A stretch of 64,000 bases of DNA, taken from the NCBI GenBank assembly GCA_016124955.1, contig WGMR01000003.1, positions 62,001-126,000 of the forward strand, read 5' to 3'. Source of the DNA: Alphaproteobacteria bacterium (GTDB lineage Bacteria > Pseudomonadota > Alphaproteobacteria > UBA9219 > RFNS01). The notes below the pieces were generated by a model, which was not told the origin of the DNA, searched no databases, and saw nothing but the letters and a program-made list of their open reading frames with translations. This document shows, piece by piece, positions 10,381 through 19,439 of this stretch. Made by a program: the position numbers and the translations under genes. Positions within the stretch are counted from its first letter, which is position 1. Every line of letters starts with the position of its first letter.

Positions 10381-11019
10381 TCAGCCGATGCCCTTTAAAT
10401 ATGCCAATAATGCCAAGCAGTTATCAAATTGCGGCGCTGCAAATTTTTGTTGGTCATTGACCATGATAGGCTGACACCCGCACGCTTGGGCAAATTCCAG
10501 GTCGCTGGCCATATCGCCGATGTACCATACGCTTGCATCGACGTTGATCCCCGCTTGTCTGCGCGTCAAGGCCATAGGGTCCGGCGCCGGTTTATCGCGC
10601 GGGGCATCCCCCGCCCCGACGACAGAGCGGAAATACTTATTCCAACCCAATATCTCAACTTCACGCCGCAAATACTTGTTTGTTTTATTACTTATTATTG
10701 CTGCCGGTTGGGATTTTATCAGCAGGTAATCAAGAAGATCGGCGGCGCTTGGCATAATTTTCAGGGTTTGCTCATGCACGGCGGCGAATCCGGCATAGAA
10801 AATCTCGCGCGCCGCTTGCCAATCTGCGCCGAACCATTCGGGAAAGCTGTCGCGCAGCGAACGGTAGGCGGATGCCTTGGCTTGCTCAAGCGACCATTGC
10901 GGCTTGTTATAGGCCTTGAAGGCTTCGTTCAGCCCATGCGTAATTGCCGCCCAGTTATCAACGAGCGTATTATCCCAATCGAAGGCGATTAGGGCGGGCA
11001 GTTTTTCGGGAAGAAGCAC
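10381..11019 (-). CDS. HAD-superfamily phosphatase (phosphoglycolate-phosphatase-like)
   Basis: This 212-residue HAD hydrolase has motif I FDWDNTLVD (nucleophile and acid/base aspartates at about residues 14 and 16), a helical cap, motif II (IISNKTNKYL), and motif III/IV with KPAPDPMAL and IGDMASDLEFA. The start is GTG, 4 bp after ntrX, so it belongs to the ntrYX-hfq operon. In many relatives hfq follows ntrX directly or after a trk gene, which makes this phosphatase an unusual insertion in the block. Substrate unknown. Confidence 0.85.
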   Translation of the reverse strand: MLLPEKLPALIAFDWDNTLVDNWAAITHGLNEAFKAYNKPQWSLEQAKASAYRSLRDSFPEWFGADWQAAREIFYAGFAAVHEQTLKIMPSAADLLDYLLIKSQPAAIISNKTNKYLRREVEILGWNKYFRSVVGAGDAPRDKPAPDPMALTRRQAGINVDASVWYIGDMASDLEFAQACGCQPIMVNDQQKFAAPQFDNCLALLAYLKGIG

Positions 11020-11023
11020 CGGC

Positions 11024-12460
11024 TCAATTGACCTGTTCAGTCCCTTGATGGGTGGGGACCATCTTTACATGGTCTGCGCCATGGACGCCGAGCAGCTTCA
11101 GTTTGCGATGCAGTGCCGAGCGTTCCATGCCGATAAAGGTGGCGGTGCGGGAAATATTGCCGCCAAAGCGCGTGACCTGAGCCAGTAAATATTCGCGTTC
11201 GAACATTTCACGCGCATCCCGCAATGGCAGCGCCATGATCTCCCCGCCCTTTTCCCAGCGCAGCACGTTGGGGGTCGTAGCGGTGATGTCTGGCGGCAGC
11301 ATATCCGCCCTGATTTGCTCAGCCGTATCGCCGTTGGCCATGATAAGCAGCCATTCCATGGCGTTGCGCAACTGGCGCACGTTGCCGGGCCATGCATAGG
11401 CCTGTAGGGCGGCAAGCGCATCTTCGCCAAGCTCGCGTTGCGATAACCCGGAAACTTCTGCCGCGCGGGTCAGGAAATGTCGTGAAAGCATGGGGATATC
11501 GTCCCTGCGCTCGGTCAGGGGTGGGATTTTGAGCGGTACGACGCTTAGACGGTAATAAAGATCCTGCCGCAAGCGGCCCGCTTCCATTTCGGTTTGCAGA
11601 TCGCGGTTGCTGGCCGTGATGACGCGGACGTCAACTTCAACCTTGCTGTTGCCGCCGACGCGGGTGAAAACCTGTTCATGCAGGACGCGGACAATCTTGC
11701 CTTGCGTTTCCGCCGGCATGTCCGCCACTTCGTCCAGGAAAAGCGTGCCGCCATGCGCTTGCTCGAACATGCCGGTCTTGCGCGGGGTCTGGCTGTTGCC
11801 TTCACAGCCAAAAAGTTCGTCTTCAAACTGTTCCGGGCGCAGTGTTGCGCAGTTCACGACCACAAACGGGCCTTCGGCGCGCTTTGATTTTTCGTGGATT
11901 AAGCGCGCGACAACTTCCTTGCCCGAGCCGGCGGGGCCGGTGATCAGAACGCGGCTGCTGGTGGGCGCGACGCGGTCGATCATTTGCCTGATCTGGCTGA
12001 TGGGCAGGGATTTACCGATAAGCTGCTGATCGCCGCCTGCCTTAATGCGCAGTTCCTGGTTTTCGCGGCGCAGTCTGGCGGCTTCGAGCGCACGCTTAAC
12101 GAGCAAAATGAGCCTATCGGCCTTGAACGGCTTTTCGATGAAATCGTAGGCGCCCTTTTTAATGGCGGCGACGGCGGTTTCAATATTGCCATGGCCGCTG
12201 ATCATGATGATCGGAATATCATCGTAGTCGCGGCGCAGCGTATCAAGGATCTGCATGCCGTCCATGCGGCTGCCCTGCAGCCAGATATCGAGCACGATAA
12301 GGTTCGGGCGGCGCGCGGCTATGGCGGCCAGCGCATCGTCCGCATTTGCGGCTTCGCGGGTCTTGAGGCCTTCATCGTTCAGGATGCCGGCGATCAGCAG
12401 GCGGATATCCACTTCGTCGTCAACGATCAGGATATCCTGCGAAAGACTTTTTTCTTTCAT
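11024..12460 (-). CDS. ntrX: Sigma-54-family response regulator NtrX
   Basis: NtrX is the partner of the NtrY sensor, with roles in nitrogen, redox and envelope control in alphaproteobacteria. The 478-residue protein has a receiver domain (DD at residues 14-15, phospho-acceptor Asp 58 in VLDIW, conserved Lys in IEKPF), an AAA+ domain with Walker A GPAGSGKE and DEVADMP, and a Fis-type HTH with NISRTATFIGMERSALHRKLK. The GAFTGA loop that contacts sigma-54 is absent (the segment reads EGNSQTPRKTG), as is usual for NtrX, so it probably does not act as a classical sigma-54 activator. Confidence 0.95.
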   Translation of the reverse strand: MKEKSLSQDILIVDDEVDIRLLIAGILNDEGLKTREAANADDALAAIAARRPNLIVLDIWLQGSRMDGMQILDTLRRDYDDIPIIMISGHGNIETAVAAIKKGAYDFIEKPFKADRLILLVKRALEAARLRRENQELRIKAGGDQQLIGKSLPISQIRQMIDRVAPTSSRVLITGPAGSGKEVVARLIHEKSKRAEGPFVVVNCATLRPEQFEDELFGCEGNSQTPRKTGMFEQAHGGTLFLDEVADMPAETQGKIVRVLHEQVFTRVGGNSKVEVDVRVITASNRDLQTEMEAGRLRQDLYYRLSVVPLKIPPLTERRDDIPMLSRHFLTRAAEVSGLSQRELGEDALAALQAYAWPGNVRQLRNAMEWLLIMANGDTAEQIRADMLPPDITATTPNVLRWEKGGEIMALPLRDAREMFEREYLLAQVTRFGGNISRTATFIGMERSALHRKLKLLGVHGADHVKMVPTHQGTEQVN

Positions 12461-12465
12461 ATATG

Positions 12466-14781
12466 CTACCCACCTGTTGCTTGTTTGGATGCCGGCGGCG
12501 TGTCATGGAGAATCAACTGGTCTTCATCAGTATGACCAATTTCCTCCATTCTTGCCAGCAGGTTTTTCTTCGTGTCCGTTTCGACGCGCGCAAAGGACAA
12601 TGTCACGACCGCGCCGCCAGCTTCGCTATCGCTCAAGGTCAGTGTGCCGCGATGGTCTTCCATGATCTTTTTCACGATCGCGAGGCCAAGGCCGGTGCCT
12701 TTGCTGCGGGTTGTCACATAGGGTTCCGTCAAACGGTTACGCTCTTCGACCGGCAGGCCCTTACCGTTATCGGCGACTGTAACGGTTGCGAACGTTTCGT
12801 CGGCTTCAAGCCGTACCGTAACGCGCCCCATGGGTAATGGCTGTCCTTCTTCTGCTTTACGGCCTTCGATCGCTTCCATCGCGTTCTTGATGATATTGGT
12901 CAGCGCCTGTGAAACCTGCCTGCCGTCGATATCGAGCCTGACGGGCCGCGCAGGCATTTCCTGAACGAATTCGATATCCGTTCTTCCGGTGCTTTGCATG
13001 AAGACGGCGTCGCGGCACAGATCGCGCAAATCCTGGCTTTTCATGATGGGCGAAGGCATGCGCGCGAAAGCCGAGAATTCATCGACCATGTTGCCGATAT
13101 CGTCCACCTGCCGGATGATCGTGTCCGTGCAGGAAACAAAAGTTTCGGGGTCGCTGGTGACCTCGGCGGCATATTTACGGCGCAAGCGTTCGGCCGAAAG
13201 GCGAATGGGCGTAAGCGGGTTTTTGATCTCATGTGCGATACGGCGCGCCACATCGGCCCATGCCGCTTTGCGCTGCGCGCTTACAAGATCGGAAACGTCA
13301 TCGAAGGTCACGACATAGCCGCGCGTTTCGTTATCCTGGATATCGGCCGCAATGCGCACCAGCATGGTGCGGGCTGGCTGGCCGGGGCGACGCAATTCGA
13401 TTTGCCCATCCGTTATGCGTGCGGTCGGCGAAAGGTTGTCCATCAGCTCTTCCATTTCGGGAATGATGGCGCTGATATGCTTGCCTTCATTTTCCTTTGG
13501 CGCATCGATCTTGAAGAATTCTGCGGCCGAAATATTGGTCAGGGTGATGTTGCCTTGTTGATCGAGGCCGATAACGCCTGCCGGCACCGTGGCCAACACG
13601 GCTTCGGTGAAACGCCGGCGGCTATCGATCAGGCGGTTGGCCTGAATAAGTTCCTTGCGTTGGGTATCAAGCTGGCCGGTCATGCGGTTGAACGAGCGGC
13701 TCAGGATGCTGATTTCGTCATCGGATTCGTCGTCATCGCTTTCGGAAACGCGGGTTGTGAGGTCCCCTGCCCTGACCCGCTCGGAAGCGCCGATAAGTTC
13801 ACTGATCGGTTTCACCAGTCTTGTCGCGAAATTGAGGCCGAACCACACCGCAGCCATGAGCAATAACAACGCGACGACAATAAAGATCATGGTGATCGTG
13901 ATTTGCAGCCCCGAACGCTTGCCTTCAAGCTGAGCGTATTCCCGCACGGCATCCTGCGTCGTGGCCATGTGTGCCAGCACATCCGGGTCAACCAGCCTGC
14001 CGACAAACAGATAGGCATCGACAAAATTTTCAAGCCGCACCAGCGCGCGAATGCGGTCATCATTATCGCTGACGACAAGCACGACATCGCCCTTGCGGGC
14101 GCGCTGCATCATGTCTTCGGTAATCGGCTCGAAGCTGAGCGAGAATGTCAGGCCCGAGCGCGCAAGGATACGGCCTGTGCCATCAAAAACCACGGCTTCC
14201 GTCAGCGAGCGAATAGCGGCCTGCGCCGTGACCAATTGGGAAAAGCGGCTGGGGGTATCGCCGATACGGAGCGCTTCGCGGTTCAGATCGTTCGCCATCG
14301 CAAGCACATCGGCCCGGATCACCTGTTGATGTTCCTTGAGGTACGATTGCGCCACGACCAGCGATTCATTGATCGCGGTACGGACCCGGTCCGAAAACCA
14401 TGCCTGAACGCCAAAATAGAAAAATACGGCAGCAAAGCTGGCGACGATAAGCGAGGGCAAAACTGCGAGCAGTGTAAAGACCGTGACCATGCGCACATGC
14501 AGCCGCGAACCGGCCTGGTTGCGCCTGCGCGTCGCGAATATGCCGAGGATACGATGGAATACGAGCGCGCTGAGCAGAAGCAGCAGAACGAGATCAAGTG
14601 TGAGTAAAAGCGTGATGGTGGTCGGGTCCGTTCCGAAGGGTGTCGTTTCCGTCATCGCTGCATAGGTGGCGATCCCGGCCGCCAGCGATGCAAGCGTGAG
14701 CCCGATGGCCATGCGGCTGCGCAGATGGACCTTGCGCGCCCATGCGGCCATACGCGTTTGCCATGTGGATGCGGCGGCCAT
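12466..14781 (-). CDS. ntrY: Membrane sensor histidine kinase NtrY
   Basis: The 771-residue kinase begins with several transmembrane helices (about residues 25-115), then a periplasmic sensing region, a further helix, a HAMP domain, a PAS domain (ATVPAGVIGLDQQGNIT), HisKA with the phospho-acceptor His 517 in AHEIKNPLTPI, and a HATPase domain with NIIKNAMEA, DNGKGLP and GTGLGLAIV. It lies 5 bp upstream of ntrX. Its ATG overlaps the stop codon of the Fis-like gene by one base, so translation of the kinase is coupled to that small DNA-binding protein. Confidence 0.95.
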   Translation of the reverse strand: MAAASTWQTRMAAWARKVHLRSRMAIGLTLASLAAGIATYAAMTETTPFGTDPTTITLLLTLDLVLLLLLSALVFHRILGIFATRRRNQAGSRLHVRMVTVFTLLAVLPSLIVASFAAVFFYFGVQAWFSDRVRTAINESLVVAQSYLKEHQQVIRADVLAMANDLNREALRIGDTPSRFSQLVTAQAAIRSLTEAVVFDGTGRILARSGLTFSLSFEPITEDMMQRARKGDVVLVVSDNDDRIRALVRLENFVDAYLFVGRLVDPDVLAHMATTQDAVREYAQLEGKRSGLQITITMIFIVVALLLLMAAVWFGLNFATRLVKPISELIGASERVRAGDLTTRVSESDDDESDDEISILSRSFNRMTGQLDTQRKELIQANRLIDSRRRFTEAVLATVPAGVIGLDQQGNITLTNISAAEFFKIDAPKENEGKHISAIIPEMEELMDNLSPTARITDGQIELRRPGQPARTMLVRIAADIQDNETRGYVVTFDDVSDLVSAQRKAAWADVARRIAHEIKNPLTPIRLSAERLRRKYAAEVTSDPETFVSCTDTIIRQVDDIGNMVDEFSAFARMPSPIMKSQDLRDLCRDAVFMQSTGRTDIEFVQEMPARPVRLDIDGRQVSQALTNIIKNAMEAIEGRKAEEGQPLPMGRVTVRLEADETFATVTVADNGKGLPVEERNRLTEPYVTTRSKGTGLGLAIVKKIMEDHRGTLTLSDSEAGGAVVTLSFARVETDTKKNLLARMEEIGHTDEDQLILHDTPPASKQATGG

Positions 14782-15047
14782 CAGCTTTTCCCCTTCTTGA
14801 CGGGGGTGATGCCAAGCATCTTCAGCTTTTTGCGAAGCGTATTGCGGTTGAGACCAAGCAAGGCTGCCGCCTTGATCTGGTTGCCCTTACAGCGCTCGAG
14901 CGTCAGGATAAGCAACGGGCGTTCGATCTGGTGCAAAACCCTGTCATACAAATCCGATCCGGCGGCTTGCCCGGCCTGCATGGCGAAATAATGCCGCAGG
15001 TGGCGCTCGACGCTCATGGAAAGGTTGTGCTGGGTTTGCTCGTTCAT
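14781..15047 (-). CDS. Stand-alone Fis/NtrC-tail DNA-binding protein
   Basis: This 88-residue protein aligns along almost its whole length with E. coli Fis and with the last 80 or so residues of alphaproteobacterial NtrC: HYFA near residue 18, [15 protein letters not shown], then the [23 protein letters not shown]. The NRNTLRKK form is that of NtrC; E. coli Fis has NRGTLRKK. There is no receiver or AAA+ domain and no room for one, because the ATG overlaps the dusB stop (ATGA). The dusB-fis order is the gammaproteobacterial one, whereas the following ntrYX is alphaproteobacterial. Either a DNA-bending Fis protein or an NtrC remnant that still binds NtrC operators would fit. Confidence 0.88.
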   Translation of the reverse strand: MNEQTQHNLSMSVERHLRHYFAMQAGQAAGSDLYDRVLHQIERPLLILTLERCKGNQIKAAALLGLNRNTLRKKLKMLGITPVKKGKS

Positions 15048-16072
15048 GCCGCCATCGCTTCGCGCTCAAGCTGCGGCGCATAGAATTCTTCGATAAAGCT
15101 GCGGACGACGCCCGGGTCGTCCATGCTGTTGACGGCGGCCCGGAACTCGGCCGAGCGCGGCAAGCCCTTGCTGTACCAGCTGATATGTTTGCGCGCGATG
15201 CGTATCCCGGTCGTTACGCCGTAATGCGAAAGCATGTCTTCAAGGTGGCGCAACATAAGCCCGAGCTGCTGCGTCAGCGTGGGCGGTGCGGGTATGCTGC
15301 CGGTGCGGAGGTATTCGATCGCCTGCCGGATAAACCATGGGCGGCCATAGCAGCCGCGGCCGATCATAACGCCATCGGCGCCCGAAGCATCAATGGCGTT
15401 ATCTATATCAGAAAAATCGTTGATGTCGCCGTTGGCAATCACGGGGATGCTCACGGCTTCCTTGACGCTGCGGATGAAGTTCCAATCCGCCGCACCTTCG
15501 TAGAACTGGCAGCGGGTGCGGCCATGTATGGTAACCATCTTGATCCCGCATTCTTCGGCGACGCGCGCAAGCTTGGGGGCGTTCAAACAGTTATGGTCCC
15601 ATCCCATGCGCATCTTCAACGTAACGGGGATCTTGACCGCCTTGACGACCGCTTCAAGAATTTGCGCAGCCTTAGCCTCTTCACGCATCAGCGCGGAACC
15701 GGCATAGCCGTTCACGACCTTCTTGGCAGGGCAGCCGAAGTTGATGTCGATGATTTGTACGCCGCGGTCTTCGTTCAGCTTCGCGGCTTCGGCCATCACC
15801 GCAGGTTCGCACCCGGCGAGCTGTACGGCCATCGGAAATTCTTCGGGCGTGTACTGGGCCATTTGCAGGGTTTTCACATTTTCCCTGATCATTGCCTGGC
15901 TGGCGATCATTTCAGACACCACAAGCCCTGCCCCGTAGCTTTTCACGAGCCTTCGGAACGGCATATCGCTTACCCCCGACATGGGTGCCAGAAAGACCGG
16001 TTCGTCGATCCGGATGGGCCCGATGTGGATAGGTTTAAGACGCGATGCGGTATGTGCTGTATCTTCTTGCAT
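15044..16072 (-). CDS. dusB: tRNA-dihydrouridine synthase DusB/NifR3
   Basis: DusB is an FMN enzyme that reduces uridines in the tRNA D-loop. The 342-residue TIM-barrel has [12 protein letters not shown] at the N-terminus, QLAGCEP, the catalytic Cys in [27 protein letters not shown], and the FMN-phosphate site NGDI with [17 protein letters not shown] precedes the ATG chosen here. In alphaproteobacteria this gene (nifR3) usually begins the nifR3-ntrB-ntrC operon; here a Fis-like gene follows instead. The promoter carries a perfect NtrC-type operator. Confidence 0.96.
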   Translation of the reverse strand: MQEDTAHTASRLKPIHIGPIRIDEPVFLAPMSGVSDMPFRRLVKSYGAGLVVSEMIASQAMIRENVKTLQMAQYTPEEFPMAVQLAGCEPAVMAEAAKLNEDRGVQIIDINFGCPAKKVVNGYAGSALMREEAKAAQILEAVVKAVKIPVTLKMRMGWDHNCLNAPKLARVAEECGIKMVTIHGRTRCQFYEGAADWNFIRSVKEAVSIPVIANGDINDFSDIDNAIDASGADGVMIGRGCYGRPWFIRQAIEYLRTGSIPAPPTLTQQLGLMLRHLEDMLSHYGVTTGIRIARKHISWYSKGLPRSAEFRAAVNSMDDPGVVRSFIEEFYAPQLEREAMAA

Positions 16073-16093
16073 CAATGGCTTGCGATCTTACAA

Positions 16094-16112
16094 TTGCACA
16101 AAATTTGTGCAA
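16094..16112. promoter_or_regulatory. Perfect NtrC-type operator upstream of dusB
   Basis: TTGCACAAA-A-TTTGTGCAA is an uninterrupted dyad with 9-bp arms. Its core TGCAC-N7-GTGCA (16095-16111) has exactly the half-sites and spacing of NtrC binding sites such as those at E. coli glnA. It lies 22 bp upstream of the dusB ATG and would cover about -6 to +11 of the predicted promoter, a position that suits repression. Confidence 0.75.
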
Positions 16113-16140
16113 ATCTAGGCATGATCTGCCGGAAATGCAA
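16112..16140 (-). promoter_or_regulatory. Predicted sigma-70 promoter of the dusB-fis-ntrYX operon
   Basis: On the minus strand TTGCAT (16140-16135) is followed after 17 bases by TAGATT (16117-16112). The start point would be near 16105, inside the NtrC-type dyad. Confidence 0.55.
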
Positions 16141-16194
16141 GCAAAGTCCTTGCTTTAGTTTATCAGAACGCTACTTTCCCGCGTTCGCATCTGG

Positions 16195-17361
16195 ATGGGT
16201 TTAATGGGCGGTACGACAGCAATAATCGTTGCAGGAGGCGCGGGAGAGCGTTTTGGCGGCGCTTTACCGAAGCAGTATCAGGATCTTGGCGGGATGCCGA
16301 TCCTGCGCCGCAGTATCCTTGCCTTCATTAACCACCCGCTTATCGATGACGTGCAGGTCGTTATTAACCAAGCGCATCGCGCGCTGTACGATAAGGCCGT
16401 AGAAGGCATTCCACTGCTGGAACCCGTTAAGGGCGGTGCAACGCGGCAGGAATCTGTTCGGCGCGGTCTGGAAGCGCTGGAGGCTAAAGCGCCAAAACAT
16501 GTGCTTATCCACGATGCTGCGCGCCCGCTGATCGATGCCGCGACCATCACATCCGTTTGCAAGGTGCTTGAAAACGCCAAGGGCGCGATCGCGGCCAAGC
16601 CGCTGGTTGATACGTTGAAGCGCGGTACCAACGATATTATTGATACCACTATCGACCGCAGCAATCTATGGCAGGCGCATACCCCGCAAGGTTTTCATTT
16701 TAGTGCTATACTCGCAGCCCATCGCTCGGCCGTCGCGCACGAATTGACGGACGATGCGGCGGTAGCAGAGAAAGCCGGTATTCCCGTAACCCTCGTTCCT
16801 TCAAACCCGGATAACATGAAAATCACGAACCCTGATGATCTTGGCCGCGCCGCCCGCCTGCTTGGCACCCCGATTGACGATGTGCGCACCGGCTTCGGTT
16901 TTGATGTGCATCGGCTTATCCCGGGTGATGGCGTTATTCTGTGCGGTATCAAGATCGCGCACGATAAAAAGCTTGAAGGTCATTCCGACGCCGATGTCGC
17001 GCTTCATGCGATCACGGATGCAATTCTGGGCGCACTCGGTGCCGGGGATATCGGCTACCACTTCCCCAACACTGATCCGCAATGGAAGGGCAAGGAAAGC
17101 GGCCACTTCCTGCGTCACGCCGTGAATATGGTGCGGCAGCGCGGCGGCATCATCGGCCATATCGACGCGACAATCCTGTGTGAGGAGCCAAAAATTAATC
17201 CGCACCGGGATGCGATGGTTGCAAGGCTGGCCGATTTGATGGAAATCACGCCCGACCGCATTGGCCTTAAGGCCACGACCACGGAAAAGCTTGGCTTTAC
17301 CGGGCGCGGCGAAGGCATTGCTGCGCAAGCTGTCGCCACCATCCGCCTGCCGCCGAACTAG
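16195..17361 (+). CDS. ispDF: Bifunctional IspD-IspF (MEP isoprenoid pathway)
   Basis: Two enzymes of the methylerythritol phosphate route are fused in 388 residues. The N-terminal part (about 1-225) is CDP-ME synthase: AIIVAGGAGERFGG, LPKQYQ, HDAARPL and the late Lys-containing NMKITNPDDL. The C-terminal part (about 230-388) is MECDP synthase: GFGFDVHRL with metal-binding Asp/His, LEGHSDADV, and the GLKATTTEKLGFTGRGEGIAA end. The fusion is common in alphaproteobacteria. A second ATG 9 bases in (16204) is an equally good start. It is divergent from dusB and followed 3 bp later by pncC. Confidence 0.95.
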   Translation: MGLMGGTTAIIVAGGAGERFGGALPKQYQDLGGMPILRRSILAFINHPLIDDVQVVINQAHRALYDKAVEGIPLLEPVKGGATRQESVRRGLEALEAKAPKHVLIHDAARPLIDAATITSVCKVLENAKGAIAAKPLVDTLKRGTNDIIDTTIDRSNLWQAHTPQGFHFSAILAAHRSAVAHELTDDAAVAEKAGIPVTLVPSNPDNMKITNPDDLGRAARLLGTPIDDVRTGFGFDVHRLIPGDGVILCGIKIAHDKKLEGHSDADVALHAITDAILGALGAGDIGYHFPNTDPQWKGKESGHFLRHAVNMVRQRGGIIGHIDATILCEEPKINPHRDAMVARLADLMEITPDRIGLKATTTEKLGFTGRGEGIAAQAVATIRLPPN

Positions 17362-17364
17362 CCC

Positions 17365-17850
17365 ATGTTTGCACCCGATCTCATCAAGCTCGCAACCGAT
17401 CTGCTGGATAAATGCCAGCAGCGCGGCGCCAGGCTTGCCGTCGCCGAATCCTGCACCGGCGGTCTGATCAGCGGTTTGCTGACCGAAGTACCTGGCTCGT
17501 CGAAGGTTCTGGATCGCGGTTTCGTGACCTATGCCAACGATGCCAAGATCGCGATGCTGGGCATCCCCGGCCTTTTGATCGAAAACCACGGGGCTGTGAG
17601 CAGCGAAGTGGCCGGCGCCATGGCCAAGGGCGCGCTGGAGCGTTCCAAAGCGAATTACAGCGTGGCTGTAACCGGCATTGCGGGGCCCGATGGAGCTACG
17701 CAGGGCAAGCAGGTCGGGCTGGTATATGTGGCTGCCGCGCAGCAGCAAGGCCCGATCAAGATCGAAAAATACCAGTTCAAAGGCAACCGCGATGCCGTGC
17801 GGCTCGCGAGTGTCGAGGCCGCGCTCAGGCTGCTTCAGCAGGTGCTTTGA
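17365..17850 (+). CDS. pncC: Nicotinamide-nucleotide amidase (CinA C-terminal domain)
   Basis: The 161-residue protein consists only of the CinA C-terminal domain, which deamidates NMN to NaMN in NAD salvage. Landmarks are the catalytic Ser in AESCTGGLISGLLT, VLDRGFVTYANDAK, and VTGIAGPDGAT. No N-terminal MoCF-like domain is present. It follows ispDF closely and ends 6 bp from the convergent secD gene. Confidence 0.92.
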   Translation: MFAPDLIKLATDLLDKCQQRGARLAVAESCTGGLISGLLTEVPGSSKVLDRGFVTYANDAKIAMLGIPGLLIENHGAVSSEVAGAMAKGALERSKANYSVAVTGIAGPDGATQGKQVGLVYVAAAQQQGPIKIEKYQFKGNRDAVRLASVEAALRLLQQVL

Positions 17851-17856
17851 TTTACC

Positions 17857-19434
17857 CTAGATTGGTATGGTCTTCGGCTTCGTCCCGCGCAGCCATTTGA
17901 TCACCATCAGCCGCGTCATCATGATCGCCGAGAACATAGAGGTTACGATGCCGATCGATAGCGTAACGGCGAAGCCCTTGATCGTACCCGAACCGAACGT
18001 GTAAAGCAGGACCGATGCGATCAACGTCGTCAGGTTGGCATCGATAATCGCGGACATCGCGCGGCTGTACCCGGCATCAACCGCCGCTATAGGGGTGCGG
18101 CCCAAACGCACCTCTTCCCTTATGCGCTCGAAGATCAAGACGTTGGCATCAACCGCCGTGCCGACCGTAAGCACGATCCCGGCGATACCCGGTAGCGTCA
18201 GCGTGGCTTGCAGGGCCGAAAGAACCGCAAAGATCATCGCGACGTTGAATATAAGCGCGACATTCGCGAATACGCCAAACAGGCCATAGCTGAGCAGCAT
18301 GAATATAACGACAAGCAAGGTGCCGATAACGGTCGCGAGCGTGCCCGCTCTGATTGAATCCGCGCCAAGACCGGGGCCGACCGTGCGTTCTTCCAGAATA
18401 TGTATGGGCGCGGGCAATGCGCCCGCACGCAACAAGATCGCCAGCTCGTTAGCGGTTGCGGTTGTAAAGCTGCCGGAAATCACGCCGCTGCCGCCCAAAA
18501 TGGGTTCGCGGATCACGGGCGCGCTGATGACCTTGTTATCGAGCACAATCGCGAACAGGCGGCCGACATTCTCCCGCGTCGCGTCACCGAATTTTTTGGC
18601 GCCGACACTGTCGAAGCGGAAAGAAACCACGGGTTCGCCGCCCTGTTGGAAGGTCGCTTGCGCATCCACAAGCGTATCGCCGGACAAAATCACGCGCTTT
18701 TGCACCACAACCATCTCGCCAGGCCGGTCGGCCGACGGCATGGCTTCGGTTCCCGGCGGGATACGGCCGGCAACGATATCTGCCGGCTGTACGTCGGCAT
18801 CGACGAAGCGGAAGCTTAATTTCGCCGTCTGGCCTAAAAGACTTTTGATCTGTTCAGGGTTATCGACGCCGGGAAGTTGCACGAGGATGCGGTTATCGCC
18901 CTGCCGCTGGATCGAAGGTTCGCGCGTTCCGGTCTGGTCTATGCGGCGGCGGACGATTTCGATGGATTGTTCAAGTGCCTTGAGCTTGCGATCGCGCACA
19001 TAATCTTCGCCCATGCCAACAAACACGTAACCTTCGCCGTTCGCGGTTACCGCAAGATCGCGGTTGTTTTCATGCAAAAGGGTGCGCGCCTGGTCTAGCT
19101 GGCTGCGGTCAATGACGCGCAGCGAAACCTTGCCATCCGTGACGCCGAGTTCGGTGTATCCGATTTTTTCCTTGCGCAGGTCACCGCGCACCTGATCCAC
19201 CAGCCCGTTCAGCGTTTCCTGGATGACGACATCGGTTTCTACTTCGAGCAGCAAGTGGGATCCGCCGCGCAGATCGAGCCCGAGATTAACGGTCTGGCTT
19301 GGCAGCCAGCGCGGCAGATGTGCCTGTGCCCAGTTGACCGCCGCGGGCGGCAGCGTGTTCGGCAACGCGTACACGATCGCCAGAAAGGCGACGATCAGGA
19401 TAAGGATAACTTTCCAGCGTTCGATATAAACCAT
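17857..19434 (-). CDS. secD: Protein translocase subunit SecD
   Basis: SecD drives late steps of Sec export using the proton gradient, with SecF. The 525-residue protein has an N-terminal membrane helix, LGLDLRGGSHLLLEV, a large periplasmic P1 domain (IVRRRIDQTGTREPSIQRQG), and the C-terminal five-helix bundle (GTAVDANVLIFERIREE). It lies 5 bp after yajC. The expected secF is not downstream; the next gene is pncC on the other strand, and SecD itself is not a SecDF fusion. Confidence 0.96.
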   Translation of the reverse strand: MVYIERWKVILILIVAFLAIVYALPNTLPPAAVNWAQAHLPRWLPSQTVNLGLDLRGGSHLLLEVETDVVIQETLNGLVDQVRGDLRKEKIGYTELGVTDGKVSLRVIDRSQLDQARTLLHENNRDLAVTANGEGYVFVGMGEDYVRDRKLKALEQSIEIVRRRIDQTGTREPSIQRQGDNRILVQLPGVDNPEQIKSLLGQTAKLSFRFVDADVQPADIVAGRIPPGTEAMPSADRPGEMVVVQKRVILSGDTLVDAQATFQQGGEPVVSFRFDSVGAKKFGDATRENVGRLFAIVLDNKVISAPVIREPILGGSGVISGSFTTATANELAILLRAGALPAPIHILEERTVGPGLGADSIRAGTLATVIGTLLVVIFMLLSYGLFGVFANVALIFNVAMIFAVLSALQATLTLPGIAGIVLTVGTAVDANVLIFERIREEVRLGRTPIAAVDAGYSRAMSAIIDANLTTLIASVLLYTFGSGTIKGFAVTLSIGIVTSMFSAIMMTRLMVIKWLRGTKPKTIPI

Positions 19435-19439
19435 AGCGG

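Noticed and set aside
11024-12460. Loss of the GAFTGA motif in NtrX as an anomaly
   Set aside because: NtrX proteins of alphaproteobacteria generally lack it, so it is expected.
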